A stretch of DNA of 64,000 bases from Salibacterium lacus (lineage in GTDB: Bacteria > Bacillota > Bacilli > Bacillales > Marinococcaceae): positions 372,001-436,000 of the forward strand of contig NZ_JBHUML010000003.1 of the NCBI RefSeq assembly GCF_042684865.1, in the 5' to 3' direction. The notes under the pieces are model-generated. The model had not been told where the DNA came from, did no database searches, and worked only from the letters and a program-made list of their open reading frames with translations. Below, one piece after another: positions 8,717-16,945 of this stretch (positions are counted from its first letter, which is position 1; every line of letters begins with the position of its first letter). Made by a program: the position numbers and the translations under genes.

Positions 8717-8965
8717 GTGAAGACAGCGGGTATTACATGTTTACTTTTTAGTACATTAATCGGAGTTTCCCTGATTCTCGACATGGCCATCGGGTTTAAT
8801 ATGAAAGATGCAGTCCGGAACACCTTCAATCCGTTCCGGGTTATGGATACGGTCGAAATTGCAGTAATCGGAGTATTTCTCCTGATTTTAGCAGCGGATC
8901 TTGTGATGGCATTTATGCGAAAAAGAAAAGAAGGGGAAGGAAAGAAAAAGGGCAGGATGAAATAA
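8717..8965 (+). CDS. Small two-helix membrane protein divergent to the ger operon
   Basis: An 82-residue protein with two hydrophobic helices (TAGITCLLFSTLIGVSLILDMAIGF and VEIAVIGVFLLILAADLVMAFM) and a very basic C-terminus (RKRKEGEGKKKGR). GTG 8717 is preferred because GGAG lies 9 bases upstream; longer in-frame starts at 8687 and 8702 lack one. Small two-helix proteins of this size accompany many Bacillus germination operons (GerD-like accessory subunits), but here it is divergently transcribed. Role inferred from position only. Confidence 0.65.
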   Translation: MKTAGITCLLFSTLIGVSLILDMAIGFNMKDAVRNTFNPFRVMDTVEIAVIGVFLLILAADLVMAFMRKRKEGEGKKKGRMK

Positions 8966-9015
8966 TACGGGAGTTGAGTCACGTATTCATACTTTGACGA
9001 AACGAGGGATATTTT

Positions 9016-9567
9016 ATGTTTAAAACGCTGGAAGCCATTGCTTCCCTTATTCACGATTATACCGATAAAGAACCAAAACCACCTCTTCATGTCGGGGAAG
9101 TAATGGACCTTTGGACTGCTTACACTTCGTTTCAAGAAGCACAGGTGCTCTACCAGGTCGGCTTGAACTCAACCACCGATCCTGATTTAGAGCATGCCTT
9201 ACAGAAGGCACTTAAAAGCAGCGAAGCCGATACAAAAAAACTCGAAACATTTCTTCTTCAGGAAGGCGTTCCCCTTCCCACCCTCAGCTCTCCCAAACCA
9301 AACTCTGAGACGAAAGCTGTTCCTAAAGGAGTACAACTAACGAATGAAGAAATCGCGAGTATGGTTTCTGTGAAGATTGCCACGTCGACCGCCTTCTGCG
9401 CGGAGGCTATGTCCAAAACCATCCGCAGCGACGTCACTATGATATTTTTTGAGATGCAGATTCACTTAATGCAGTTCGCCCTCCCCTTTAAAAATGTCAT
9501 GGAAAACCGCGGCTGGCTGCACACTCCACCTGCTTATATCCCGCCCGGCTCCCCGGGCACACAGTGA
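9016..9567 (+). CDS. DUF3231 family protein (short, single repeat)
   Basis: A 183-residue member of DUF3231, about half the length of the one at 3047-4060. It contains one ferritin-like helical unit (PLHVGEVMDLWTAYTSFQEAQVLYQVGLNSTTDPDLEHALQKAL and later QLTNEEIASMVSVKIATSTAFCAEAMSKTIRSDVTMIFFEMQIHLM). The C-terminus is Pro/Gly-rich. It starts at ATG 9016 and ends before a strong terminator. With the other DUF3231 gene it brackets the germination operon. Confidence 0.82.
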   Translation: MFKTLEAIASLIHDYTDKEPKPPLHVGEVMDLWTAYTSFQEAQVLYQVGLNSTTDPDLEHALQKALKSSEADTKKLETFLLQEGVPLPTLSSPKPNSETKAVPKGVQLTNEEIASMVSVKIATSTAFCAEAMSKTIRSDVTMIFFEMQIHLMQFALPFKNVMENRGWLHTPPAYIPPGSPGTQ

Positions 9568-9587
9568 ATACACGGGTTTTTGACACC

Positions 9588-9618
9588 AAAAGGCTTCGGA
9601 AGCCCCGAAGCCTTTTCT
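9588..9618 (+). terminator. Terminator after the short DUF3231 gene
   Basis: A 12-bp perfect stem (9588-9599 with 9604-9615), AAGC loop, then a T/C-rich tail. Confidence 0.88.
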
Positions 9619-9696
9619 TCTTCTATATAACCGGATAATACGGTTCGTATCTTGGATAAACAAAATATGGCGGCATCGACCTATAATGCATCCATC

Positions 9697-10266
9697 TCAG
9701 CCATTCTCTACATCGGGGGTAATAAATCGTTTAATCCCTGCTGTAAACCAATACGAAAGATATGCTATGACAATATCAATAAGAAGAATGTAAAACTGAT
9801 TCATGCCACGCTCAAATTCCACCAACCCCATTGCTTCTTCCAAAGACATGAAGATAAAGACAAAGACAGCACTTAAAAGGACCGTATAGATATAAAAGTT
9901 TTTCTTATGATTCGTGCAATACTGGTACAACAACAAAAATCCGACAGGAAGCAAAGATGTTGTCACCGTTAAGGCAAAGGGGAGCAGAGGCGTTATAAAA
10001 CGGGTGTGAATGAGGTAATTATAATTTTCCAGTATCAGATCAATATAAGTCCAAAGTAAATGAATAGTGTATCCAAAACAAAACAATTCAAATATCCTTG
10101 TCCTGTCAATAAAATATAGCAGGCATAGAGGGAGCACCAATAACGAAACAACAACCCAGAGCTCCCACGTACCCAGATGAGAATAATCACTCCAGTAGGA
10201 AGAAATAAGCGAATTCAATTCCTCCCTTTTCTCCTGTATCTGATTCCAGTACTCCCTGTAACGCAT
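9697..10266 (-). CDS. CBO0543 family membrane protein
   Basis: A 189-residue protein with about five membrane segments. It fits the CBO0543 family, whose members are found mostly in spore-forming Firmicutes and have no known biochemical role. Motifs seen are LLVLPLCLLYFIDRTRIFELFCFGYTIHLLWTYID and the C-terminal YLSYWFTAGIKRF. ATG 10266 is chosen because AGGAGG lies 7 bases upstream. No operon partner. Confidence 0.72.
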   Translation of the reverse strand: MRYREYWNQIQEKREELNSLISSYWSDYSHLGTWELWVVVSLLVLPLCLLYFIDRTRIFELFCFGYTIHLLWTYIDLILENYNYLIHTRFITPLLPFALTVTTSLLPVGFLLLYQYCTNHKKNFYIYTVLLSAVFVFIFMSLEEAMGLVEFERGMNQFYILLIDIVIAYLSYWFTAGIKRFITPDVENG

Positions 10267-10361
10267 CTGATATCCTCCTATAACGTTCCTCCTTGTAATG
10301 TTTCCGTACCGAAGATATTCATACAAAAAAGTTTCATTTTCATTAACTTGAAACCAAAGAG

Positions 10362-10396
10362 AAACGTCCTTCCCTATAGGAAAGAACCCGTTTCTC
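10362..10396. other. Inverted repeat upstream of methylmalonyl-CoA epimerase
   Basis: GAGAAACG (10362-10369) pairs perfectly with CGTTTCTC (10389-10396), and a smaller TTCC/GGAA dyad lies inside. It ends just before a TATAAAAT stretch (about 10399-10406) that may be the -10 of mce. It has no T tract on the plus strand, so it is more likely an operator than a terminator. Confidence 0.35.
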
Positions 10397-10424
10397 GTAT
10401 AAAATACAGTCAGGAGGAAGTTCC

Positions 10425-10859
10425 ATGAACAGGAAGGGGATCAGAATGAACAAAACGATCGATCATATCGGTATCGCTGTACGGGATATAGAAGAAAGCA
10501 AAGCTTTTTACACCAATGTACTGGGAGGCACAGTCATTGACCATTACATCAGTGAAGCTTCCGGGGTGGAAAGTGAGGTTGCCGTTCTCCACGTCAACGG
10601 CCTTCAGACGGAGCTTCTGGCGCCGACCAATAATACGACATCCCCGATTGCACGCTTTATCAAACAGAAAGGAAAAGGCGTTCATCATATTGCCTACCAC
10701 GTGCACGATCTTGATGAAGCTCTGGAGGAACTGAAGGAACAGGGAATCCGGGTTCTCGACCACACGCGCCGGATGAATAAACACGGCAGACGTCTTATTT
10801 ACTTAAACCCCGCAGATACCGAAGGCACGATTATCGAGTACTGCGATTATCCTGAATAA
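10425..10859 (+). CDS. mce: Methylmalonyl-CoA epimerase (VOC superfamily)
   Basis: Interconverts (2R)- and (2S)-methylmalonyl-CoA, linking propionyl-CoA metabolism to succinyl-CoA. The protein has the two beta-alpha-beta-beta-beta modules of the vicinal oxygen chelate fold: DHIGIAVRDIEESKAFYTNVLGG first and GVHHIAYHVHDLDEALEEL second, with metal ligands expected at the His of DHIG, the His of HHIA and the Glu of TIIEYCD. ATG 10425 follows AGGAGG at a good distance; ATG 10446 behind GGAAGGGG would give a 137-residue protein closer to usual family starts. No mutase gene is nearby. Confidence 0.88.
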   Translation: MNRKGIRMNKTIDHIGIAVRDIEESKAFYTNVLGGTVIDHYISEASGVESEVAVLHVNGLQTELLAPTNNTTSPIARFIKQKGKGVHHIAYHVHDLDEALEELKEQGIRVLDHTRRMNKHGRRLIYLNPADTEGTIIEYCDYPE

Positions 10860-10933
10860 AGCCGGCCGCGGGCGTTTAGGGGAGCACCCACCTCCCGTTC
10901 GATAAAATCCACCATACCAAAAACTTCTAAATG

Positions 10934-10977
10934 AAAAAATGACGTCGGACAGAGAAAATATCGACCGGCGCCATTTC
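10934..10977 (-). terminator. Terminator of the acid-sugar operon
   Basis: Read leftward, AAATGGCG pairs with CGTCATTT and an inner CGG with CCG, followed by a run of T residues. It lies 30 bp after the pdxA2 stop codon. Confidence 0.7.
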
Positions 10978-11006
10978 AGGCGTATCTATTCTGTTATACC
11001 GTGCTT

Positions 11007-12005
11007 TTACCGGTCTGGAGCAAGCTGCACAGCCATGCGGAGCGCCTCATTCAACGATTGCTCATCAGCGATGTTCCGGCCGGCGATATCAAAAGCGGTA
11101 CCATGATCCACACTTGTCCGGATAATAGGAAGACCGACTGTAATATTCACCCCTGCTTCCAAACCCAGTACTTTCACCGGACCGTGGCCTTGATCGTGAT
11201 ACTGGGCGACCACTATGTCAAAATCCCCCCGTTTCGCCCGGAAAAATAAGGTGTCGGCCGGAAGCGGACCCTGCACATTTATGCCTTCCCCCTGTGCTTT
11301 TTCCACTGCTGGTATGACTTTTTCTTCTTCTTCGCCGTTTCCAAATAATCCGTTTTCCCCCGCATGCGGATTAATGCCGCATACGCCGATGGCCGGGTTT
11401 TCAAATCCCGCGGTCCGAAGGGTTTCGTCAGCCAGTTTAATAACATCGTACTCCCGCTGTACATTAATTTTTTCCACAGCATCGAGCAGCCCGACATGCG
11501 TAGTAGCGTGAATAACTTTCAAACCTGGAGCGGAAAGCATCATGGCAAATGTCCTGGTATGCGTCAAACGGGCAAGAATCTCCGTATGTCCGGGATACAA
11601 ATGACCCGCTTTATGGAGAGCTTCTTTATTCAACGGTGCAGTGCAGACTCCCTGGATATCTCCGTTATTTGCTAACATTACGGCATGCTCCAGATATGAA
11701 AAGGCAGCGTGTCCGGCTGCTTCGGAAATTTCTCCCCAGGAGAGATCTGGAGGTACGAGATTCAAGTCCACAATATCAATCACACCATGCTGGAATAACG
11801 CCTTTGATGGGTGATCGATAATACGTACGTCAGCCTCGGCCCCCGTCACTTCAACAGCCCGTTCCAACATGGACGCGTCTCCGATGACAAAGGGCAGGCA
11901 TTCTGAAAAAAGTTGTTTTGTACTGAGGGATTTTGCGATAATCTCAGGACCGACCCCCGCAGGATCCCCCATCGTTATTGCAATGGCGGGACGTTTTTCA
12001 ACCAT
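11007..12005 (-). CDS. pdxA2: PdxA2-type 4-phospho-acid-sugar dehydrogenase
   Basis: PdxA-family NAD-dependent, metal-dependent oxidative decarboxylase, 332 residues. Motifs include GDPAGVGPEI, the metal-binding His residues in GHTEIL, AQYHDQGH and DHGTAFDIAG, and TAPLNKEAL. PdxA itself acts in vitamin B6 synthesis, but the PdxA2 branch that co-occurs with DUF1537 kinases oxidises D-threonate or D-erythronate 4-phosphate to dihydroxyacetone phosphate and CO2. This copy is the last gene of an operon with such a kinase and a TRAP transporter, so the catabolic role is favoured. ATG 12005 has AAGGAGGA just upstream. Confidence 0.9.
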   Translation of the reverse strand: MVEKRPAIAITMGDPAGVGPEIIAKSLSTKQLFSECLPFVIGDASMLERAVEVTGAEADVRIIDHPSKALFQHGVIDIVDLNLVPPDLSWGEISEAAGHAAFSYLEHAVMLANNGDIQGVCTAPLNKEALHKAGHLYPGHTEILARLTHTRTFAMMLSAPGLKVIHATTHVGLLDAVEKINVQREYDVIKLADETLRTAGFENPAIGVCGINPHAGENGLFGNGEEEEKVIPAVEKAQGEGINVQGPLPADTLFFRAKRGDFDIVVAQYHDQGHGPVKVLGLEAGVNITVGLPIIRTSVDHGTAFDIAGRNIADEQSLNEALRMAVQLAPDR

Positions 12006-12034
12006 TGTTCTCCTCCTTTCGTTGTAAGGTGTTA

Positions 12035-13336
12035 TCAATCAATGAACAGGTCCGGCAGGAATGTAACAAGGTCCGGGACGAAGATGATAACAATAATGGA
12101 TAACATATACACAAACACAAAGAGCAGAATGTGTTTCAGCATTTTGATGACGTTGGTCTCCGCAATCTTGGAAGCCATCAGCGTGGACAGTCCGTACGGC
12201 GGCGTCACAGTGCCGAGGCGGATAGCCATAACGGTGACTATACCTGCCACAACCGGATCAATCTGCAGTGATTCCATCACCGGCAGTAAGAGCGGTACGA
12301 AAATCAGCATAGCGGATGTCGGTTCCATAAAAGTTCCCAAAATAACATAGAGCAGCATGAGCAGGAGAAGAAATGCACTTGCCGGCACATTGCTGTTGAT
12401 AAGGAAATTGATAATCGGATCCATCACTTCATAATACGTGAGGACCCAGGATAAAAATCCTGCCGCAGCAATGAGTATATAAATAACAGAGGATTCCATC
12501 GCCGCTTTCTTGGTTGCTGCCCCGTATTCTTTGAGACTTGAGCCTTTTTTGATAAAGAGCGCCACAATGACAACATACACCACAGCAATACTTGCAGCTT
12601 CCGTCGCAGTAAATACACCGCTCATAATACCGACAATGACGACAAGGAACAAGGACAGTGGAAAAATACTTTTTCTTACGGCGATAAGCTTGGAAAGACG
12701 TTCGTTTTCCCCTAAATTTATATCCTTGTTGTCCACATTGCCCACTTCATTTCTGGAAGCATAGTAATAGGCATATCCCATCTGCATCAGACCAATCAGA
12801 ATGCCTGGAATGATCCCTCCCATAAACAAGGCAGCTACGGAGGTCTGCGCCAGCGCTCCGTATACAATCAGCAGTATACTTGGCGGGATGATGGAGCCAA
12901 TGGTAGACGATGCTGCTGTAATCGTCGCGGCAAACTCTCTGCTGTAACCGGCTTTGATCATCGCCGGAATCAGTACGCGGCCAAGAGAAGCCACATCAGC
13001 GACAGAGGATCCTGAGATAGCAGCAAAGAAGATACTGGTCACAATGTTAATGTGAGCTAAACTGCCCTTCGCTTTGCCTACCAACGCTTTGGAGATATAA
13101 ATTAAATCTTCGGTCACTCCGGTCAGATTCATAATACGTCCGCAGAAGATAAACAAGGGAATCGCCAGTAGTGTGAAACTTTGAATCGACTCCAGCATAA
13201 TCGTACTCATCTGCGTCAAGCTGACAAGGGGATCTACTAAAACAGGAATCGCCGACGCAAGCACAAGACTGAAGACAACAGGCACTCCCAGGAGCAGACA
13301 TGTAAAAAATGTAGCCACAACCCCTAATAAAACCAT
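12035..13336 (-). CDS. TRAP transporter large permease (DctM type)
   Basis: The 433-residue membrane subunit that carries out sodium-coupled solute movement in a tripartite ATP-independent periplasmic-type transporter. About twelve hydrophobic segments are present. Landmarks are FIFCGRIMNLTGVTEDLI, the SGSSVADVASLGRVLIPAMIKAGYSREFAATITAASSTIGSIIPPSI block and RLGTVTPPYGLSTLMASKIAE near the C-terminus. It lies 11 bp after the small permease gene and 29 bp before pdxA2. Sodium coupling suits a saline habitat. Substrate is probably an acidic sugar, by context. Confidence 0.95.
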   Translation of the reverse strand: MVLLGVVATFFTCLLLGVPVVFSLVLASAIPVLVDPLVSLTQMSTIMLESIQSFTLLAIPLFIFCGRIMNLTGVTEDLIYISKALVGKAKGSLAHINIVTSIFFAAISGSSVADVASLGRVLIPAMIKAGYSREFAATITAASSTIGSIIPPSILLIVYGALAQTSVAALFMGGIIPGILIGLMQMGYAYYYASRNEVGNVDNKDINLGENERLSKLIAVRKSIFPLSLFLVVIVGIMSGVFTATEAASIAVVYVVIVALFIKKGSSLKEYGAATKKAAMESSVIYILIAAAGFLSWVLTYYEVMDPIINFLINSNVPASAFLLLLMLLYVILGTFMEPTSAMLIFVPLLLPVMESLQIDPVVAGIVTVMAIRLGTVTPPYGLSTLMASKIAETNVIKMLKHILLFVFVYMLSIIVIIFVPDLVTFLPDLFID

Positions 13337-13347
13337 GAATGATCACC

Positions 13348-13839
13348 TCACTGCCCTTTCCTGCTGTTAAAAAATTGCTTGATGTTGATTAGATGAAAAA
13401 TCAGCATTAACACAGCACCAACCAGCACCGCTGAAAAGTAATAAGCCAATGAAGGCGGAGAGGACAGGAATCGTACCTGCACCAGTTCTGTCCGTCCCAG
13501 GCCTGCTTCAAGTGCTTTCCATCCAACAACCACTAAAATACAGATTGCAGCCAGCGTTAATACATACACCAGGATGTTCTTGAGGTATACCAATTTGGGG
13601 TGCAGAAAGTCAGAGAAAATATCAATCTGCAGGTGCTCATTTCCTTTCACGGCTACCGCTGCTCCCAAAAATACCAGCCATGCAATAGAGAGCTTCTGAA
13701 ATATCTCTGTCTCCGGTATCGATTCTGAAAATACGTAACGTGCCAGTACTCTTGTAAATAAAGTGAGGGACAATAAAACCAGAAAAAATGCGTTTATCGT
13801 CTCAATCCAGTTCTGAAATCTATCAAGAAGCTTTTTCAA
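13348..13839 (-). CDS. TRAP transporter small permease (DctQ type)
   Basis: A 163-residue four-helix membrane protein that pairs with DctM. It contains the family stretch ETEIFQKLSIAWLVFLGAAVAVKGNEHLQIDIF. The start is TTG 13839, with GGAGG 11 bases upstream; this is the only sensible in-frame start. The gene lies between the binding protein and the large permease in the standard P-Q-M order. Confidence 0.92.
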   Translation of the reverse strand: MKKLLDRFQNWIETINAFFLVLLSLTLFTRVLARYVFSESIPETEIFQKLSIAWLVFLGAAVAVKGNEHLQIDIFSDFLHPKLVYLKNILVYVLTLAAICILVVVGWKALEAGLGRTELVQVRFLSSPPSLAYYFSAVLVGAVLMLIFHLINIKQFFNSRKGQ

Positions 13840-13906
13840 CGTGCCGGGAACCTCCCTTCTTCAACCATTCCCCCGCACGTCTGTGCGTACGGGGGCTGTT
13901 GTATCT

Positions 13907-14986
13907 TTACTGGGTACCGAAGATTTCATCAATTTCATCCTGAATGCCGTGCTCTTCGGCGATTGCCTGAAGCTGCTGTCTGGATGCTTCGATGAACGCT
14001 TCACGATCAGGGTTGGTGAATTCAACACCGAACTCATCTTTTAATGTCTGCACATCTTCTTCCGATTTTTCAAAGGCTTTGTTGATATATTCTTCCTGTA
14101 CATCCTGCGCCGCATTCATCACCACGTCCTGCATCTCAGAATCAAGGGAGTCAAACTGTTCGTTATTCATAACGACAAAACCGAGGGTGAGATTATGCTG
14201 GGTCCGGGCCACATAATCGGCTACTTCACCAAAGCGCTGCTCAATCATGGCGTCCATGCTGTTTTGCGATCCTTCCACAACGCCGGTCTGCAGGGCTGTG
14301 TACACTTCATCAAAAGCTACCGCCGTCGGGTTGGCTCCGAGGTTTCTCCACCATTCCAATTCGGTGGACTCGTTCTTACTGCGCATTGTTTTTCCTTGCA
14401 GGTCCTCTATCGACTCAATCGGGAACGTACTAATAATATTGCGCTCCAGACCGCCGGCGTACATGACCGTTTTCAGCCCCGGTTCTTCCACAAGAAGATC
14501 TTCAAAGTACTGCAGGCTGTCCTCTGAATTCACCACTTCTTTGTAATGCTCTTCTCCTTCAAAGAGATAGTTGGTACCAAGAGCATCAAATTCAGGGTGA
14601 TGCTCGGAAAACCAGCCGGAATCGGAATAAATCATGTCAATATCTCCGGAAATCACCGATTGATAAAGGCTTGATGCATTACCAAGCTGGCCGCCTGTGG
14701 CCACCTGAAATTCGATTGCACCGTCACTCCGCGTTTCAATTTCATCAGCCAGTGCCTGCAGAGCATTAGCAAGCAGGGAGCCTTCCGGGTTAATAGTAGC
14801 GGCCACCATTTCCGTCGTTTCCTGAGACGAGCCTTCCCCGTTTCCACCGGATTCCCCGCTTCCATTTCCTCCGTTACCCGAGGAATTCTCAGTGCCACTG
14901 CTTCCACAGCCGGCGGCCGCTATCATTGTGGTACCCAGTACAGCTGCAGCAATAGCCTTTTTCATATCAAATGAATATTTTTTCAT
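13907..14986 (-). CDS. TRAP transporter substrate-binding lipoprotein (DctP type)
   Basis: Extracytoplasmic binding protein of 359 residues. Lipobox AAGC with Cys27, then a long Gly/Ser/Asn/Glu linker. DctP-fold features follow: LQALADEIETRSDGAIEFQVATGGQLGN, the arginine-bearing IEDLQGKTMRSKNESTELEWWRNLGANPTAVAFDEVYTALQTGVVEGSQNSM that normally contacts a carboxylate of the ligand, and a C-terminal FGVEFTNPDREAF. The conserved arginine supports a carboxylic acid ligand such as an acid sugar. ATG 14986 follows AGGAGG. Confidence 0.95.
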   Translation of the reverse strand: MKKYSFDMKKAIAAAVLGTTMIAAAGCGSSGTENSSGNGGNGSGESGGNGEGSSQETTEMVAATINPEGSLLANALQALADEIETRSDGAIEFQVATGGQLGNASSLYQSVISGDIDMIYSDSGWFSEHHPEFDALGTNYLFEGEEHYKEVVNSEDSLQYFEDLLVEEPGLKTVMYAGGLERNIISTFPIESIEDLQGKTMRSKNESTELEWWRNLGANPTAVAFDEVYTALQTGVVEGSQNSMDAMIEQRFGEVADYVARTQHNLTLGFVVMNNEQFDSLDSEMQDVVMNAAQDVQEEYINKAFEKSEEDVQTLKDEFGVEFTNPDREAFIEASRQQLQAIAEEHGIQDEIDEIFGTQ

Positions 14987-15020
14987 TATTTTCTCCTCCT
15001 TTTCATGAAACCATAATGAT

Positions 15021-16106
15021 TTAACTTTTTATCCAATCTTCTGTCACTACCGTGTGCTTGATACATTCACGCAGATAGGTGTACGTCATGTGTATCGCCC
15101 CGTCCTTTGTCTGATGGATCGACGGATACGAAAATTCAGGGGACGCCTGATCATTCTGCTGCACGGCAATTTCTTTGTAATGCGGCCAGGTACGCCCGTC
15201 GTCTTCGGAAACAGCAATGGCCAGTGGAGCGCGGATCACTCCCCAAATCGATTCCTGCTTCCCGCTCTGCCCGGAGGCAATCGTCTGCTGATCCTTGTCA
15301 TCGAACCATGGAGGACTGTTGACTTCCGGCGGTGCCAGTTCAGCGTTAATATTATTAAATACGATAGCAAGATTTCCGGTCTGCAGCCTTTGGCACTGAA
15401 TGGAAGCATTATTGTTCATTAACGTGGTCTTCTCCGGAGTCGTCCAGGTTCTGCCGTGATCGTTGGATGTTGTCACATGGATATAGTCCGCTTTACGGCT
15501 TCTGAAAAATCCAATTAATTCATTACCACCGCCTTTCACGATACTCATATGAACAAGCGCTTCACTGTCGTCCACCGGGTATTCCTCCCAGGTCTGTCCG
15601 GCATCGCCGGAAATCTTCACGACACTGTAATCTTTTCCTAAGAACCCATTTTCCGATTTGATGCTGTAGTAGGCAGGCAAAATGATTTCACCGTTATCCC
15701 GGATGACCGGCGGGTTACGCACGAACGACCCCGGCGTATCAAACAATGTCTGCTCTTGTTTCCACGTTCTTCCGTGATCATTGGAAATACGGCACCGCAC
15801 GACAGCGGAATCCTGGTGGATCGAATGCTGGGCGGTATAAAGCAGCCACAATGCCCCGTCGGGATGTTCGAATAAAACCGGGTTCTGTTCCGACCTTTTG
15901 GGATCGCCGGATAACACTTCCGGTTCACTCCAGCTGCTGCTTCCCTTTTCCAATCGGGAACAAAGAACGGAAATATCCGATTTCCCTTCCCGCGAACCGC
16001 CGAACCAAACGCAAAACAGATCTCCATTGCTTAGTGAAAGCAGATTCGACGCATGATTATGGGAAAATAAACTTGGTATTTTCGTTTCTGTTAATGGTTC
16101 ACTCAT
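15021..16106 (-). CDS. Intracellular BNR-repeat sialidase-like glycosidase
   Basis: A 361-residue six-bladed propeller protein with four Asp-boxes: SNDHGRTW (108-115), SGDAGQTW (166-173), SNDHGRTW (214-221) and SEDDGRTW (300-307). It belongs to the BNR_2/sialidase-like superfamily. It has no signal peptide or membrane anchor, so it should act in the cytoplasm on an imported compound. It lies between the TRAP binding-protein gene and an SDR gene. True neuraminidase activity is doubtful, because no nanE or nanK homologue is nearby. A hydrolase or lyase for an acidic glycoside is the more cautious reading. Confidence 0.8.
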   Translation of the reverse strand: MSEPLTETKIPSLFSHNHASNLLSLSNGDLFCVWFGGSREGKSDISVLCSRLEKGSSSWSEPEVLSGDPKRSEQNPVLFEHPDGALWLLYTAQHSIHQDSAVVRCRISNDHGRTWKQEQTLFDTPGSFVRNPPVIRDNGEIILPAYYSIKSENGFLGKDYSVVKISGDAGQTWEEYPVDDSEALVHMSIVKGGGNELIGFFRSRKADYIHVTTSNDHGRTWTTPEKTTLMNNNASIQCQRLQTGNLAIVFNNINAELAPPEVNSPPWFDDKDQQTIASGQSGKQESIWGVIRAPLAIAVSEDDGRTWPHYKEIAVQQNDQASPEFSYPSIHQTKDGAIHMTYTYLRECIKHTVVTEDWIKS

Positions 16107-16154
16107 TTCGTTCTCTCATCTCCTTTGCTGGGTAAGCGCTTTAATAAAAGTTCT

Positions 16155-16901
16155 TTAATTCATGTACGTTCCTCCGTTTATATTAATCGTCTCTCCTGTA
16201 ATAAAATCTGACATACTTGATGCAAGAAAATAGACGGCATCTGCTACATCTTCGGGAGTACCGATTCTGTTCAACGGAATCTTTGAGAGTACCTGTCTAC
16301 GGTATTCCTCCGACCACTGTTTGCTCATGTCGGTTTCCACAGGGCCGGGGTTCACTCCGTTCACATTAATATTGTAATCCGCCATTTCCAATGCCAGATG
16401 CCTCGTGAGGTAATCCACGCCGGCCTTTGATGCTCCGTAGGCAGGAGCCGCGTTCTTATGGGCATTCTTTGCAGCGGTGGAGCTGACATTGACAATTTTT
16501 CCGTGATTGTTTTCGATCATATGAGGAAGAACCGTTTTACAAAAGTACAGCGTGCCGTTTAAATTGACATCCAGAACATTCTGCCACTCTTCCAATCCCA
16601 TATTAAGGGTTGAATTCCGGCTGTTTATACCAGCATTGTTGACAAGGATATCAACGCTGCCAAAGTACTGAATCGCGGCTTCTACTGTGCGGTCCGCGGT
16701 CTGTGGATCTGCCACATTACCGGGAACCATGTAACATCGCTGCCCGAGTTCTTCCACTTCTGTGACCAGCTGCTGCAGCAATGTTTCATTTGTTCCATTC
16801 ACAATCAGAGATGCTCCGTTTTCCGCCAGTTTTAACGCTGCCGCTCTTCCGATGCCTCTGGTGGCACCTGAAACGACCGCTGTTTGATTATCAAGTAACA
16901 T
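16155..16901 (-). CDS. SDR-family NAD(P)-dependent oxidoreductase
   Basis: Classical short-chain dehydrogenase of 248 residues. It has the cofactor motif GATRGIG (about 12-18), NNAG (about 88-91), catalytic Ser in VNVSSTAA and the YGASK Tyr-Lys pair, ending SDFITGETININGGTYMN. FabG-like in sequence, but it sits inside the acid-sugar operon, so oxidation or reduction of a sugar-derived alcohol is more likely than fatty-acid synthesis. ATG 16901 follows GGAGG by 7 bases. Substrate cannot be read from sequence. Confidence 0.92.
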   Translation of the reverse strand: MLLDNQTAVVSGATRGIGRAAALKLAENGASLIVNGTNETLLQQLVTEVEELGQRCYMVPGNVADPQTADRTVEAAIQYFGSVDILVNNAGINSRNSTLNMGLEEWQNVLDVNLNGTLYFCKTVLPHMIENNHGKIVNVSSTAAKNAHKNAAPAYGASKAGVDYLTRHLALEMADYNINVNGVNPGPVETDMSKQWSEEYRRQVLSKIPLNRIGTPEDVADAVYFLASSMSDFITGETININGGTYMN

Positions 16902-16945
16902 TACACCGCCTCCATTCTTTTTGGAAAAAGATCCCCCCCTTTTTT

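Noticed and set aside
11007..12005. Calling this gene the vitamin B6 pathway pdxA
   Set aside because: Bacillaceae usually make pyridoxal phosphate by PdxST; the operon with a DUF1537 kinase fits PdxA2.
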